From positions 1-47,672 of IMG/VR virus record IMGVR_UViG_3300009285_000106: a DNA stretch of 47,672 nt, one strand, 5' to 3'. The notes beneath the pieces were generated by a model, which saw only the letters and a program-made list of their open reading frames with translations, was not told the DNA's origin and ran no database searches. The position numbers and the translations under genes are program-made. The stretch's first letter is position 1. The number at the start of each line of letters is the position of its first letter. Below, in pieces: positions 13,182 through 20,208 of this stretch. The stretch is from a virus.

Positions 13182-13367
13182 TCAGCCCTCCTCGATTAAC
13201 CGCCGTAGCATACCGGCGGCCAGCAGTAGCATGATTACCCCGGCCCAAGTCGTTCCCGGTCCCGGCCATACATCAGGCGCAAGGCAGATGGTGAACAGGC
13301 GGGCGAATGCGATAAATCCGCCGGCGAACAGGAGCGCGAAGGCGAGGCAGGGGTGGAGCCATTTCAT
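13182..13367 (-). CDS. Two-span membrane protein, 61 aa
   Basis: Two hydrophobic helices are visible: residues about 6-28 (CLAFALLFAGGFIAFARLF) and 40-55 (WAGVIMLLLAAGML). The charged ends suggest both termini are cytoplasmic. It overlaps the previous coiled-coil gene by four bases. Possibly an envelope or superinfection factor, but this is only a guess. Confidence 0.65.
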   Translation of the reverse strand: MKWLHPCLAFALLFAGGFIAFARLFTICLAPDVWPGPGTTWAGVIMLLLAAGMLRRLIEEG

Positions 13368-13516
13368 TCCGGCTTCTCCTCGGCAAGACTGAAACGGGCC
13401 ATATCTGCTATCACAGACTGTAATAGGCCAACATCAGTAGTAAGCCGCTCAACTTCTTTCCTCAGCCACTCATTCTCGGCCAATAGTTCAGGGATCGTGC
13501 GCGCAGTCTTAGGCAT
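13364..13516 (-). CDS. Small coiled-coil protein, 50 aa
   Basis: ATG at 13516 follows GGAGG by eight bases. The sequence TIPELLAENEWLRKEVERLTTDVGLLQSV is a leucine-zipper-like coiled coil. It overlaps the genes on both sides. Likely an oligomerising partner; no known family. Confidence 0.65.
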   Translation of the reverse strand: MPKTARTIPELLAENEWLRKEVERLTTDVGLLQSVIADMARFSLAEEKPE

Positions 13517-13787
13517 TGATGGGGCCTCCGAGGTGTGCGAGCGCGTTTTCCAGCCGTGCCTGTTCACGGTCGAGTTCATGCTCGAACCAGGCGAGGAAAG
13601 ATTCGGCATAGACGTTCAAGTCAAACGAATACTTCCATCCAGCACCGACAATGGTAGCGGTCACGCCGATAGCGCGGTCATCCTGTACCGATTCGGCGGC
13701 TTTCTCAAGCACCTGCCTGTTATCCTCGACTTCGCCAAGCCGGGTGGCAATCTCAATGATGCGCGGGAGTTCCGAGCGGGTAATCAT
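13509..13787 (-). CDS. Hypothetical protein, 92 aa
   Basis: The protein starts with an amphipathic helix (RSELPRIIEIATRLGEVEDN), has a central hydrophobic beta-like part (GVTATIVGAGWKYSFDL) and closes with a long helix. It overlaps the upstream helix-turn-helix gene by four bases. Unknown. Confidence 0.65.
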   Translation of the reverse strand: MITRSELPRIIEIATRLGEVEDNRQVLEKAAESVQDDRAIGVTATIVGAGWKYSFDLNVYAESFLAWFEHELDREQARLENALAHLGGPINA

Positions 13788-13984
13788 AGGTTCCTCCGGT
13801 GTGTGACGCGATGTGCCTCGACATATCGCTCGACTTCCTGCTGGTAATACCGCACCGGGGAATTAGGAGCATCCCCGAGCTTGATATACGGTATCCCTTT
13901 TTTCTGCTGCCGATACTTCCGCAGCGTTTTCGCGGACACACCCAATATGGCCGCGACTTCCCTTGCCGTAAGCATCTTGTCCAT
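13784..13984 (-). CDS. Helix-turn-helix protein, excisionase/MerR-like, 66 aa
   Basis: The whole chain is a winged helix-turn-helix of the HTH_17 type: LTAREVAAILGVSAKTLRKYR is the recognition part, GIPYIKLGDAPNSPVRYYQQE is the wing and final helix. Such proteins act as DNA-binding regulators or recombination directionality factors. No integrase is visible in the window, so a regulator of the early unit is more likely than an excisionase. It is the first gene of the leftmost unit and sits beside a non-coding control region. Confidence 0.8.
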   Translation of the reverse strand: MDKMLTAREVAAILGVSAKTLRKYRQQKKGIPYIKLGDAPNSPVRYYQQEVERYVEAHRVTHRRNL

Positions 13985-14018
13985 TCAAGCCTCGCTGTTT
14001 CGTGGGGTATTACTGGAC

Positions 14019-14047
14019 AAAATAGGGGCATACGGGGGATAATGCAA
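14019..14047 (-). promoter_or_regulatory. Possible promoter for the helix-turn-helix unit
   Basis: On the minus strand TTGCAT (14047-14042) and TATTTT (14024-14019) are 17 bases apart, partly matching a sigma70 pattern, and lie 35 bases upstream of the helix-turn-helix gene. The -35 match is poor. Confidence 0.3.
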
Positions 14048-14130
14048 GCAATTATTTGCGAACATTGCGAAATAGTCTGTGAGGGTGATTATTCCACTGG
14101 TGGACTATGCGACGTGTTATGCTTCATACA

Positions 14131-14160
14131 TTAACGTCAAAGCAGGTTGTGACTTATAAT
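14131..14160 (+). promoter_or_regulatory. Plus-strand sigma70-like promoter signal
   Basis: TTAACG (14131-14136), an 18-base gap and a consensus TATAAT (14155-14160) on the plus strand, with TG ahead of the -10. A transcript would run antisense into the metallophosphoesterase gene. It is the only sign of opposite transcription. Confidence 0.35.
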
Positions 14161-14178
14161 GAGCCATTTATGAGCCCC

Positions 14179-14204
14179 AAAAAAAGCCACCCTTTCGAGG
14201 CGGC
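14179..14204 (-). terminator. Rho-independent terminator of the late unit
   Basis: On the minus strand GCCGCCT (14204-14198) pairs with GGGTGGC (14192-14186) over a CGAAA loop, followed at once by seven T residues (14185-14179). This is a textbook terminator about 160 bases after the metallophosphoesterase stop. Confidence 0.85.
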
Positions 14205-14239
14205 CATTGCAACCATAGACAGTTTGGCGACAAGTCAGT

Positions 14240-14258
14240 CGGTGACAGTTTGTCACCG
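14240..14258. promoter_or_regulatory. Inverted repeat, operator or stem-loop
   Basis: CGGTGACA (14240-14247) and TGTCACCG (14251-14258) are perfect complements around three bases. Symmetry suits a dimeric DNA-binding protein; the short loop also allows an RNA hairpin. No T run follows. Confidence 0.45.
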
Positions 14259-14366
14259 GTTGGTTGCTATTCCCATCAAATTCGATGGGTTATCCGGGGT
14301 TGCTGGATAAGTCAGTTATTGAAAACCACGAGCCGCTTCTGATCTTCGGGGTAGAGTTTCAATGTG

Positions 14367-15173
14367 CTATATATCAGCCCGCAATTCGTACCCCGAAGTT
14401 TTGCCCGGTTCGATTACAATAATCGGGCTACCTATCTCGGTAGGTGGGTATCCGGCCCGTTCTGAATAGGTACTTTCCTGCGTGTCCGTAAAGGTTTTTA
14501 GGTAAGTCCCACAAAGAACAAGGAGTTGCGGCTTCGATACCAATTTGCCCGCTTGCAGGCCGAGGCGCGGCATCCGGTCCGCCTGCTTCTTATGGACATG
14601 TCCGAACATATAAATATCAGCATCCCATTTCCCCATATCGCGCTCGAATGACGTGATGCTCCCCCCGCGTGTACGTGAGCCGCCGCCCCAGCCGTGGTGA
14701 ATCCGAATGACCAGCCGCACACATTTCTTGGGGTTGTTTTCAGCGAACAACGTCAGCCCGAGCAGGCAGGAATACCCGTGATACGGTACGCCGAGTTCAG
14801 CGCATAGTCGTTTCGTCGGGTGGGTTCCGCACTTCCGAGAGATGGAATCTTCATGATTACCGGTTCCGAGGCCGATGATGCGACTCTTATACGGCTCCAA
14901 GATGCGGCGCATTTCGCCTATCTGTTCATCAATAATTTCGTCGCCAGTAGTGGCGTCAATGGATTTCTGGTATCGCTTAATATCAGTGGTAATTATCGAA
15001 TCAGTGAGGTCGCCGCCGCCGAGAAAATAGGTATATTCGTCATCATCTTTCGCAAGGTATTTCTTGAATCCGGCTATGTCGCTTGCAATGTTTCCTGCGT
15101 GTACATCAAACAAGGGTTTGATCTTGACAACACCGCCATACTTGTACGGTATCCTAACCGTCCGAGTAACCAT
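14367..15173 (-). CDS. Calcineurin-like metallophosphoesterase, 268 aa
   Basis: All metal-binding motifs are present in order: DVH at 23-25, GGGD at 52-55, GNHE at 105-108, HHG at 159-161 and GHVH at 191-194. The family hydrolyses phosphodiesters or phosphomonoesters with two metal ions; phage members include protein phosphatases and nucleases, so the substrate is open. Length is normal. It is the last gene before the late terminator, three bases after the DUF4406-like gene. Confidence 0.88.
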   Translation of the reverse strand: MVTRTVRIPYKYGGVVKIKPLFDVHAGNIASDIAGFKKYLAKDDDEYTYFLGGGDLTDSIITTDIKRYQKSIDATTGDEIIDEQIGEMRRILEPYKSRIIGLGTGNHEDSISRKCGTHPTKRLCAELGVPYHGYSCLLGLTLFAENNPKKCVRLVIRIHHGWGGGSRTRGGSITSFERDMGKWDADIYMFGHVHKKQADRMPRLGLQAGKLVSKPQLLVLCGTYLKTFTDTQESTYSERAGYPPTEIGSPIIVIEPGKTSGYELRADI

Positions 15174-15176
15174 CCT

Positions 15177-15500
15177 TTACCCCTCATCAAAGAGGACGTT
15201 CACGCCGCGCCGTCGTGCCGCTGCGAGTTCCTTTACTGCACCCTCAGACTTCTCCCATCCGCGCATCATGACAATGCAGTCCACGTGCGGGCGCAGGCGG
15301 CGGATGAACGCGATGTCGCCTCGGAGCCATACGTCGTCGGGACACTTCCCGTCGAACAGGGCGGTATTCTGGTGCGCGCATATTACTGCAAATCCCTTAC
15401 GCCAGTACCGGATTGCCACCCGTCGCGCCTTCCAAATGTTCCAGATGACGCCGAAGATTGTCCGGGCGCGATATTTTCCAGAGATGTATGCAACCCTCAT
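15177..15500 (-). CDS. DUF4406-like protein (deoxyribosyltransferase fold), 107 aa
   Basis: The chain opens with a strand and ISGKYRARTIFGVIWN, then WRKGFAVICAHQNTALFDG, LRGDIAFIRRLRPHVDCIVMMRGWEKSEGA, with a C-terminal GVNVLF strand. This is the pattern of DUF4406, related to nucleoside 2-deoxyribosyltransferases. The YISGKYR and MMRGWEKSEGA segments correspond to nucleotide-site elements in the family. The ATG at 15500 overlaps the upstream microprotein stop. A role in nucleotide handling is inferred. Confidence 0.75.
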   Translation of the reverse strand: MRVAYISGKYRARTIFGVIWNIWKARRVAIRYWRKGFAVICAHQNTALFDGKCPDDVWLRGDIAFIRRLRPHVDCIVMMRGWEKSEGAVKELAAARRRGVNVLFDEG

Positions 15501-15616
15501 GGTGTTATCCCGCCGAGTGACATTACTGCAAACCAAGCAAGTGCCAACACACCCATACAGAAACAAGCATATAAAATTAACCCAATGAACATAGCAGTAT
15601 CGGAACGAGATTTCAT
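15497..15616 (-). CDS. Single-span membrane microprotein, 39 aa
   Basis: ATG at 15616 follows GGAG by six bases, just after the upstream stop. The stop overlaps the next start (ATGA). MKSRSDTA leads into a helix of about 25 hydrophobic residues (MFIGLILYACFCMGVLALAW and beyond). Basic N-terminus suggests it stays inside. Unknown function. Confidence 0.62.
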   Translation of the reverse strand: MKSRSDTAMFIGLILYACFCMGVLALAWFAVMSLGGITP

Positions 15617-15617
15617 A

Positions 15618-16082
15618 TCAAACTCCATCCTGGAGCGTGATAATCTCCTTTGAGATTTCGACTATCGCCCCAAGGAGTTCGCGGATCGCCGGTGCAGTAT
15701 CAAGCCGCCGCGACTCGTCAATCTTCTTCATGGCCTGCCCGAGCGCGTGACCTCGGAAGTGCCGGTTAATCCAGCACCCGATTTGCCCCTCGAATGGGCG
15801 GGCATCACCGTGGCGGATGTCACCCTTGCCGGTCGCCGCCTGTTCATAGGCCGCGTCCAGCACGGCCCGCAGCCGTGCATACCGGGTATCGAATGTGACC
15901 TCCACCTTGAACTCTAAAGGATCGCTTACAGGTTTGTCCGGGGCCAGCATGTCCTCGACTATCCCATCACCTTCCGGCTCGACAAGCGATTCAAGCGGGG
16001 CGGAAGTGAAGCCGCCGATTGCCGTACTACTCGGTGCGGAAGCCAAGGAACCCAAATGTTCGCCGTACCATTCACCTGTCAT
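15618..16082 (-). CDS. Conserved phage protein, 154 aa
   Basis: The N-terminal 60 residues are low-complexity. The C-terminal half has ATGKGDIRHGDARPFEGQIGC, GHALGQAMKKIDESRRL and AIRELLGAIVEISKEI, matching a phage family of unknown role often near nucleotide-metabolism genes. Start at 16082 follows AAAGGAG. Its leader is structured element C. Confidence 0.68.
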   Translation of the reverse strand: MTGEWYGEHLGSLASAPSSTAIGGFTSAPLESLVEPEGDGIVEDMLAPDKPVSDPLEFKVEVTFDTRYARLRAVLDAAYEQAATGKGDIRHGDARPFEGQIGCWINRHFRGHALGQAMKKIDESRRLDTAPAIRELLGAIVEISKEIITLQDGV

Positions 16083-16101
16083 GGTATTCTCCTTTTGTTA
16101 T

Positions 16102-16222
16102 AGCGCGGGGCAGGGCCGCTATCCTGCAATCTGCCATTCACCCCTATCGAGTGACCTTGCGTAGCCAGCAGATACCGGTACGACTATATACCGTGCTGTT
16201 TTCATTTTCAGCCACCCGCGCC
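16102..16222 (-). repeat. Structured intergenic element, copy C
   Basis: GCGCGGG (16103-16109) and CCCGCGC (16215-16221) close a region with hairpins GCAGG/CCTGC (16110-16127), TCAC/GTGA (16138-16154), CGGTA/TACCG (16176-16193) and GCTG/CAGC (16195-16212). It begins just after the upstream stop and ends before AAAGGAG of the next gene. Flanks match copies A and B. Confidence 0.58.
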
Positions 16223-16224
16223 AT

Positions 16225-16452
16225 TCACTTTGGTGCGCTCATCTTATCCCGCGTGTATTTCGCGTTGGCACCGGCAATCATCCATGCGAACCCGGCCTCG
16301 ATAACCTTGTCGGCATAGGGCACCTGGAATGCGAGCATAACGCCGCCGACGCCAACAAGCATGATGCCTTGAACGCGAGTTTTCCAGTACCACGGGCGCG
16401 TGTCTTGAATGGGGGTACAATTTGTCCCCCCCTTGTCTTTTTCGTCAGGCAT
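16225..16452 (-). CDS. Two-span membrane protein, 75 aa
   Basis: After a polar N-terminus two hydrophobic helices are seen, about residues 29-47 (GIMLVGVGGVMLAFQVP) and 50-65. It overlaps the upstream gene by eight bases and has a weak ribosome site, so it may depend on coupling. Size and context fit a holin or accessory lysis protein, but this is not proven. Confidence 0.65.
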   Translation of the reverse strand: MPDEKDKGGTNCTPIQDTRPWYWKTRVQGIMLVGVGGVMLAFQVPYADKVIEAGFAWMIAGANAKYTRDKMSAPK

Positions 16453-16810
16453 CGGTCGGTTTCGTCTTTATGGCGGTGAGGAATGCGCTCAAGAGTGCCG
16501 ATACATCGGTCATTTCGGCCCAAACTTTTTTCAGTTCATCGCCCTCGACCTTGCCGTTCTGCAAAGCTATCCCGATTACTGTGGGAATATCAGCAATGCC
16601 GTGTAACAGCGCACCGATAGCAATAAGGAGAACCGACGCCCATTTCGCCCGTGTCGCAAGACCCGCAACACCGATGAGGGTGGTGAGGAGAATCGCAGCC
16701 GTTCCCCATCCAGCGCCTTTAATGAATTCAGTGAAGCCTCCCCATCCGAACGCATAGGCGGATGTGGCGACTAATAGCAGGACGAACGTGATAGTGAGAA
16801 TCCGCTTCAT
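16445..16810 (-). CDS. Membrane protein with N-terminal signal-like segment, 121 aa
   Basis: Residues 1-20 (MKRILTITFVLLLVATSAYA) look like a signal peptide with an AYA cleavage site. Two more hydrophobic stretches follow (GTAAILLTTLIGVAGLATRA and SVLLIAIGALLHGI). AAGGAAAG precedes the ATG, which overlaps the upstream stop. It belongs to a cluster of three membrane genes after the endolysin. Confidence 0.7.
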   Translation of the reverse strand: MKRILTITFVLLLVATSAYAFGWGGFTEFIKGAGWGTAAILLTTLIGVAGLATRAKWASVLLIAIGALLHGIADIPTVIGIALQNGKVEGDELKKVWAEMTDVSALLSAFLTAIKTKPTDA

Positions 16811-17187
16811 AGTTCTTTCCTTCCGATGAATGTGAGGGCGATACCCGCCGCCAGACGTGCGCCATGCAGCACGGCAACGGGTGCGCCGGTCAGGGTGAAC
16901 GAGATTACATCGAACATATTAATATGCTCGTAAAACGTGAACTCGCCGAACCGGGCAAGCATGTAGCCGATTTCGGTGAACTCCCATATCAGGATCGTTG
17001 TGCCGAACCAGTACCAGAACGAGCGGCGAGTTTTGATTGCGGAGTGGACAAGGAGGGCGAAGACAACAAAGACTGCGGCGGAAATGGCGTGGTAGTATTT
17101 GAACCATCGGTGGTCGCGGACGCCGGGCTTGGTCATAATCATGCCCTCAGCCGTACCCCGGAGGAACCCGAATAGTGCTGCCAGCAT
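16807..17187 (-). CDS. Three-span membrane protein, 126 aa
   Basis: Hydrophobic segments near residues 32-50 (AISAAVFVVFALLVHSAI), 58-78 (WFGTTILIWEFTEIGYML) and 95-120 are visible with basic loops. Start at 17187 follows GGGGGA. The gene is preceded by an AT-rich gap with a perfect -35 sequence. It may act in lysis or host-envelope change. Confidence 0.7.
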   Translation of the reverse strand: MLAALFGFLRGTAEGMIMTKPGVRDHRWFKYYHAISAAVFVVFALLVHSAIKTRRSFWYWFGTTILIWEFTEIGYMLARFGEFTFYEHINMFDVISFTLTGAPVAVLHGARLAAGIALTFIGRKEL

Positions 17188-17240
17188 TGTGATTATCCCC
17201 CATGCGGATATTCCTTCCTATAAAATCATAGATATTACAA

Positions 17241-17253
17241 TGCTTGTCAAGCA
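17241..17253 (-). promoter_or_regulatory. Perfect -35 box inside a palindrome ahead of the membrane genes
   Basis: Minus strand TTGACA (17250-17245) lies inside the 13-base palindrome TGCTTGACAAGCA. AT-rich sequence follows, but no -10 box has ideal spacing (TATGAT is 14 bases away). Could be a promoter under operator control. Confidence 0.35.
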
Positions 17254-17257
17254 CTAT

Positions 17258-17728
17258 TTACGCCGCCAGCGCATAATCCTTTAATTCATCGGGGGTGTGA
17301 GCGTAAACATACAGGCCGGATTTATTGCGATACCAATAGAGTGTTTCGTTCTTCAAGTCGAGGTGCAGACCGGGGCTGTTCCAGAAGGGGTAGAATCCTA
17401 CGCGGGTAAAAATGTGCGAGTCCACGGCGAACGTGAACTGTTCCCAGACTGGCACGTCGTTGCGTTTCTTGCGGAAGAACACGGCATCTATGGCATTGCC
17501 GATGTGGTGCTGGCCTGTCGCTCTGCCGCCGGGCCGGAAGTCGTCATTGACTCCGTATGTCCAGTCATGCTTCCGCATGGCCTTATCGCACAGGTCATTG
17601 AATGCGTCCATACAGACGGTGCGCATATTGTCAATATCGTTGAACTCGTCAAAATGGACTTGCGGCCACCTTTTCGGCCAGTCCTCGGGCGGGATGCTCT
17701 TGACAAGGATACCATTGCCGGTCGGCAT
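17258..17728 (-). CDS. Endolysin, M15-type zinc peptidase, 156 aa
   Basis: The zinc site follows the M15 pattern: HxxGxAxD at residues 74-81 (HHIGNAID) and HLD at 122-124 (GLHLD). These enzymes cleave the peptide cross-links of peptidoglycan. The phage members act as endolysins, and the compact length with no wall-binding domain fits a Gram-negative host. It lies after a holin-like gene and before three membrane proteins, forming the lysis group. The ATG at 17728 follows GAAGGG. Confidence 0.85.
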   Translation of the reverse strand: MPTGNGILVKSIPPEDWPKRWPQVHFDEFNDIDNMRTVCMDAFNDLCDKAMRKHDWTYGVNDDFRPGGRATGQHHIGNAIDAVFFRKKRNDVPVWEQFTFAVDSHIFTRVGFYPFWNSPGLHLDLKNETLYWYRNKSGLYVYAHTPDELKDYALAA

Positions 17729-17754
17729 AAGCGGCCCTTCCCATCAACGGTGTT

Positions 17755-17961
17755 TCAAATCCATTGCTGCACGACGTATATCAGGATCGGCACAACCAGT
17801 ACGGTCAGCACGACCAGTCCGCCCGCCATGCGGTCTTTCCATGATTCGAGACACGTCACCCTCCCATTTGTTCTCGACGTTTGCTCAAGAATCTGGTCGA
17901 GTTTCGCATTCAAGGTGTCGAACATATTATCAATCTCCCTATTTGAGTAATCGTCATCCAC
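17755..17961 (-). CDS. Holin-like protein with one C-terminal span, about 68 aa
   Basis: A coiled region (DTLNAKLDQILEQTSRTNGRV) is followed by a C-terminal hydrophobic helix (AGGLVVLTVLVVPILIYVV). GTG at 17961 overlaps the upstream stop; the ATG at 17925, with AGGGAG ahead, is an alternative. It sits next to the endolysin. Small proteins of this layout are annotated as holins or XhlA-like anchors. Confidence 0.6.
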   Translation of the reverse strand: MDDDYSNREIDNMFDTLNAKLDQILEQTSRTNGRVTCLESWKDRMAGGLVVLTVLVVPILIYVVQQWI

Positions 17962-18052
17962 GCCTGCACCCCCGCCGCGCCTTATAGGTGTCCACAATGA
18001 CCAGTGCGAAACATACGGCCCATACGCCGACTATCCACCACGGGTTACTCAT
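17954..18052 (-). CDS. Single-span membrane microprotein, 32 aa
   Basis: ATG at 18052 overlaps the spike stop (ATGAGTAA), and the TGA lies in the next gene. The peptide reads NPWWIVGVWAVCFALVIV then a very basic end KARRGCRRG, a single span with cytoplasmic C-terminus. Possible holin or antiholin partner. Confidence 0.58.
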   Translation of the reverse strand: MSNPWWIVGVWAVCFALVIVDTYKARRGCRRG

Positions 18053-20150
18053 AGACGTATCCACGATAACCACCGTACAGTTGCCATACTTGATCGGCAG
18101 TCATTTCCGTAGTTGTCACTTCGGCGACCGTCATATCGCCCTGGAAGTGGTAACAGTTCACACCGGCATCGTTTTCTATCGCGCCGACATAAACCGGGGC
18201 GGTAAGGTTTTCCATGCCGACGTAGGAACCATCATTCGCCGCTGTAGACGCGACAGCCGCACCGTCAATGTAGATGACAATGCCGTTCGCCGCAGTCGCA
18301 CCACCGGAACCGTCATAGACAGCGGTAATCTGATGGAATCCCGCCGCTACTGCCGCATCGCTTGTGCGGGTACAGCCGACATTTGCGGACTCATCGAAGA
18401 TAGACACGACGACCTTTTCGGTGGCGTCCAGATGGATGCGCCATTCGCGGGCTTCGGCAGCCGCTGTCTCGTCCCACTTACTGATAAGCGTCTGCACGGA
18501 GTCGGTCGCCACGACCTGCGCGTTAAAGTTCATCGTGAATCCGCCGCTGGCCGTATCATCGAACGTAAAGTCGTTGTGATCTGCGGTATTTAGGTATTCG
18601 TTCGACCCGGCGTAGAAGGACAAGGAATACACGCGCCCGAAGTACCCCTGATCAGCGGCAAGGAAATTGTTGTACGTCAAATCATGGTTATGCGGCGACA
18701 AATCCTGTTCGGTAGTGGCGGGCGTGATGAATCCCCATAGGCCGACCCAGTTGGGATCGAGACTCAACATCTGGCCGGTAGCAATGTAGATTTCTTGCGG
18801 TGTAACAGTGGCACCGTTTATAGGTTCATCAAATATGTATCCGCCGGTAGCGCCGGTATGCACTTCCTGGTCGCTCGTGTTCCATGTTATCGTCGAGGTA
18901 TCACCGTCTGTTGCAAAGCCAGAGATAGTCGGAACGCCCAATGGAAGTGTTACAGTGAGTGCAGAGTCGGTAACATCTGAATGGAATGACATGCGCGCGT
19001 CAAGACCGGGATAGCCATGAATGCCGAGTGAGTCTGCGGAGCCAACCCTAATACCGCCAGCGCCTAACACGAGGCGGTTATGTAAACCGCCGGATGAATA
19101 TAAACCAGTATCGGTATCATAATAAAAACCGTATGCCGGAGCCGTTGGTGTTCCGGTGGCATTTTGCATATATCCTAAAAAAGAATAGGCCGCATTACCG
19201 GTTACCAACCCTCCCAAGAATGTTCCTTTACCAGTCGTGTCCGTCAGTGCTACCGTGTTACCGAGACTCGACCTCACCGACCACGCCGTATCGCCCTGTG
19301 CCGCCGTCGGCCAGATGCCCAATACCGTCTTGGTATTAGGTAACGTTCCGCGCCCAAGCCCGATTCTGCCGGTCATGCCGATATCGCCTACAAAGTCAAT
19401 CTGACCATTGGTGGCATTGCTGATTGTCTCGCCATTCTGGAGGTTCAGATCAACAGTGAACCCGCCGCCAGCCGTGCCAATTTTTATAGCAGCATCACCA
19501 TTACGGTAGCTGGCATGTTCACCATATATCCACAAGCCCCAGAAGTTATTGATGTTAGCCATTGAAGCGTATGTGAAGTACGGGGCCATCCAGATACGGG
19601 AGCCGATGAACGCCGTCCCGCTTTCGGCCACGACAGAATCGCCACCGGCATAACTCGCCCGCGCGGAGAACTCACCGCCGACCGCCGTTCGCATCGAAGC
19701 CGTAGCGCCAGGAGCGGTATAGGTGCGTCCATAGACACCTCGGAACGTACCGCCCTCATCCGCATAGTAGGAAGCCGCGACCCCTTCGAGACCATTGATG
19801 GTATACGTCCCATTGCTCCCAGCCCGCTTATTGTGCCGGAAATATCCCGCGCCTGTTTCGGCAGTAGAGGCCGCGTCGGTACTATCATCCACCACCGTCT
19901 CAAAGTAATGGAACCCATCGGCGCGGGACGTGTTGTTGTGGTAGGTATGGTCAATGATGCCCTCATAGCGCAATGGATTCGTGAAATCTTTGCCCGGTAT
20001 CGAACCCTCTGCGAAAACAGTCGAGTCCGCATTGGCCGACCCGACATAAACAGGATCGCCGGTCGCCGCTATAACCGGCTGCGGCGAAGTGAGGGCGAAT
20101 ACTATGAGTACCGCCGTGAACCCGGCAAGTATGCCGCGAAACTTATTCAT
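18045..20150 (-). CDS. Tail spike/fibre protein with signal peptide and LamG-like C-terminus, 701 aa
   Basis: The ATG at 20150 follows GGGAGGA, and the first 30 residues (MNKFRGILAGFTAVLIVFAL, then AATGD) form a Sec-type signal peptide. The middle (residues about 60-450) is Gly/Thr/Ala-rich and beta-like. The end (about 500-690) has a concanavalin/LamG fold pattern: LSFYAGSNEYLN, GGFTMNFNAQV, AGFHQITAVYDGSG, VIYIDGAAVAS and APVYVGA. LamG domains bind sugars, so receptor binding is likely. A secretion signal on a phage structural protein is odd. It is the last large gene before lysis. Confidence 0.72.
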   Translation of the reverse strand: MNKFRGILAGFTAVLIVFALTSPQPVIAATGDPVYVGSANADSTVFAEGSIPGKDFTNPLRYEGIIDHTYHNNTSRADGFHYFETVVDDSTDAASTAETGAGYFRHNKRAGSNGTYTINGLEGVAASYYADEGGTFRGVYGRTYTAPGATASMRTAVGGEFSARASYAGGDSVVAESGTAFIGSRIWMAPYFTYASMANINNFWGLWIYGEHASYRNGDAAIKIGTAGGGFTVDLNLQNGETISNATNGQIDFVGDIGMTGRIGLGRGTLPNTKTVLGIWPTAAQGDTAWSVRSSLGNTVALTDTTGKGTFLGGLVTGNAAYSFLGYMQNATGTPTAPAYGFYYDTDTGLYSSGGLHNRLVLGAGGIRVGSADSLGIHGYPGLDARMSFHSDVTDSALTVTLPLGVPTISGFATDGDTSTITWNTSDQEVHTGATGGYIFDEPINGATVTPQEIYIATGQMLSLDPNWVGLWGFITPATTEQDLSPHNHDLTYNNFLAADQGYFGRVYSLSFYAGSNEYLNTADHNDFTFDDTASGGFTMNFNAQVVATDSVQTLISKWDETAAAEAREWRIHLDATEKVVVSIFDESANVGCTRTSDAAVAAGFHQITAVYDGSGGATAANGIVIYIDGAAVASTAANDGSYVGMENLTAPVYVGAIENDAGVNCYHFQGDMTVAEVTTTEMTADQVWQLYGGYRGYVYE

Positions 20151-20208
20151 GTTGAGTCCTCCCGTCGTTGTGGTATATATCGCTACATACGTAGTATTCT
20201 TCACTACA

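Larger units (their letters stand above)
13985..14366. other. Non-coding control region between late and early units
   Basis: About 380 bases without a good gene. It holds a terminator (14179-14204), a perfect inverted repeat CGGTGACA/TGTCACCG (14240-14258), a second one CCCATC/GATGGG (14272-14289), a plus-strand sigma70-like signal (TTAACG then TATAAT at 14131-14160) and a weak minus-strand one (14019-14047). This is the only long gap in the window. Confidence 0.6.

Noticed and set aside
18045-20150. Diversity-generating retroelement acting on the spike
   Set aside because: No reverse transcriptase and no template/variable repeat pair were seen in the window.
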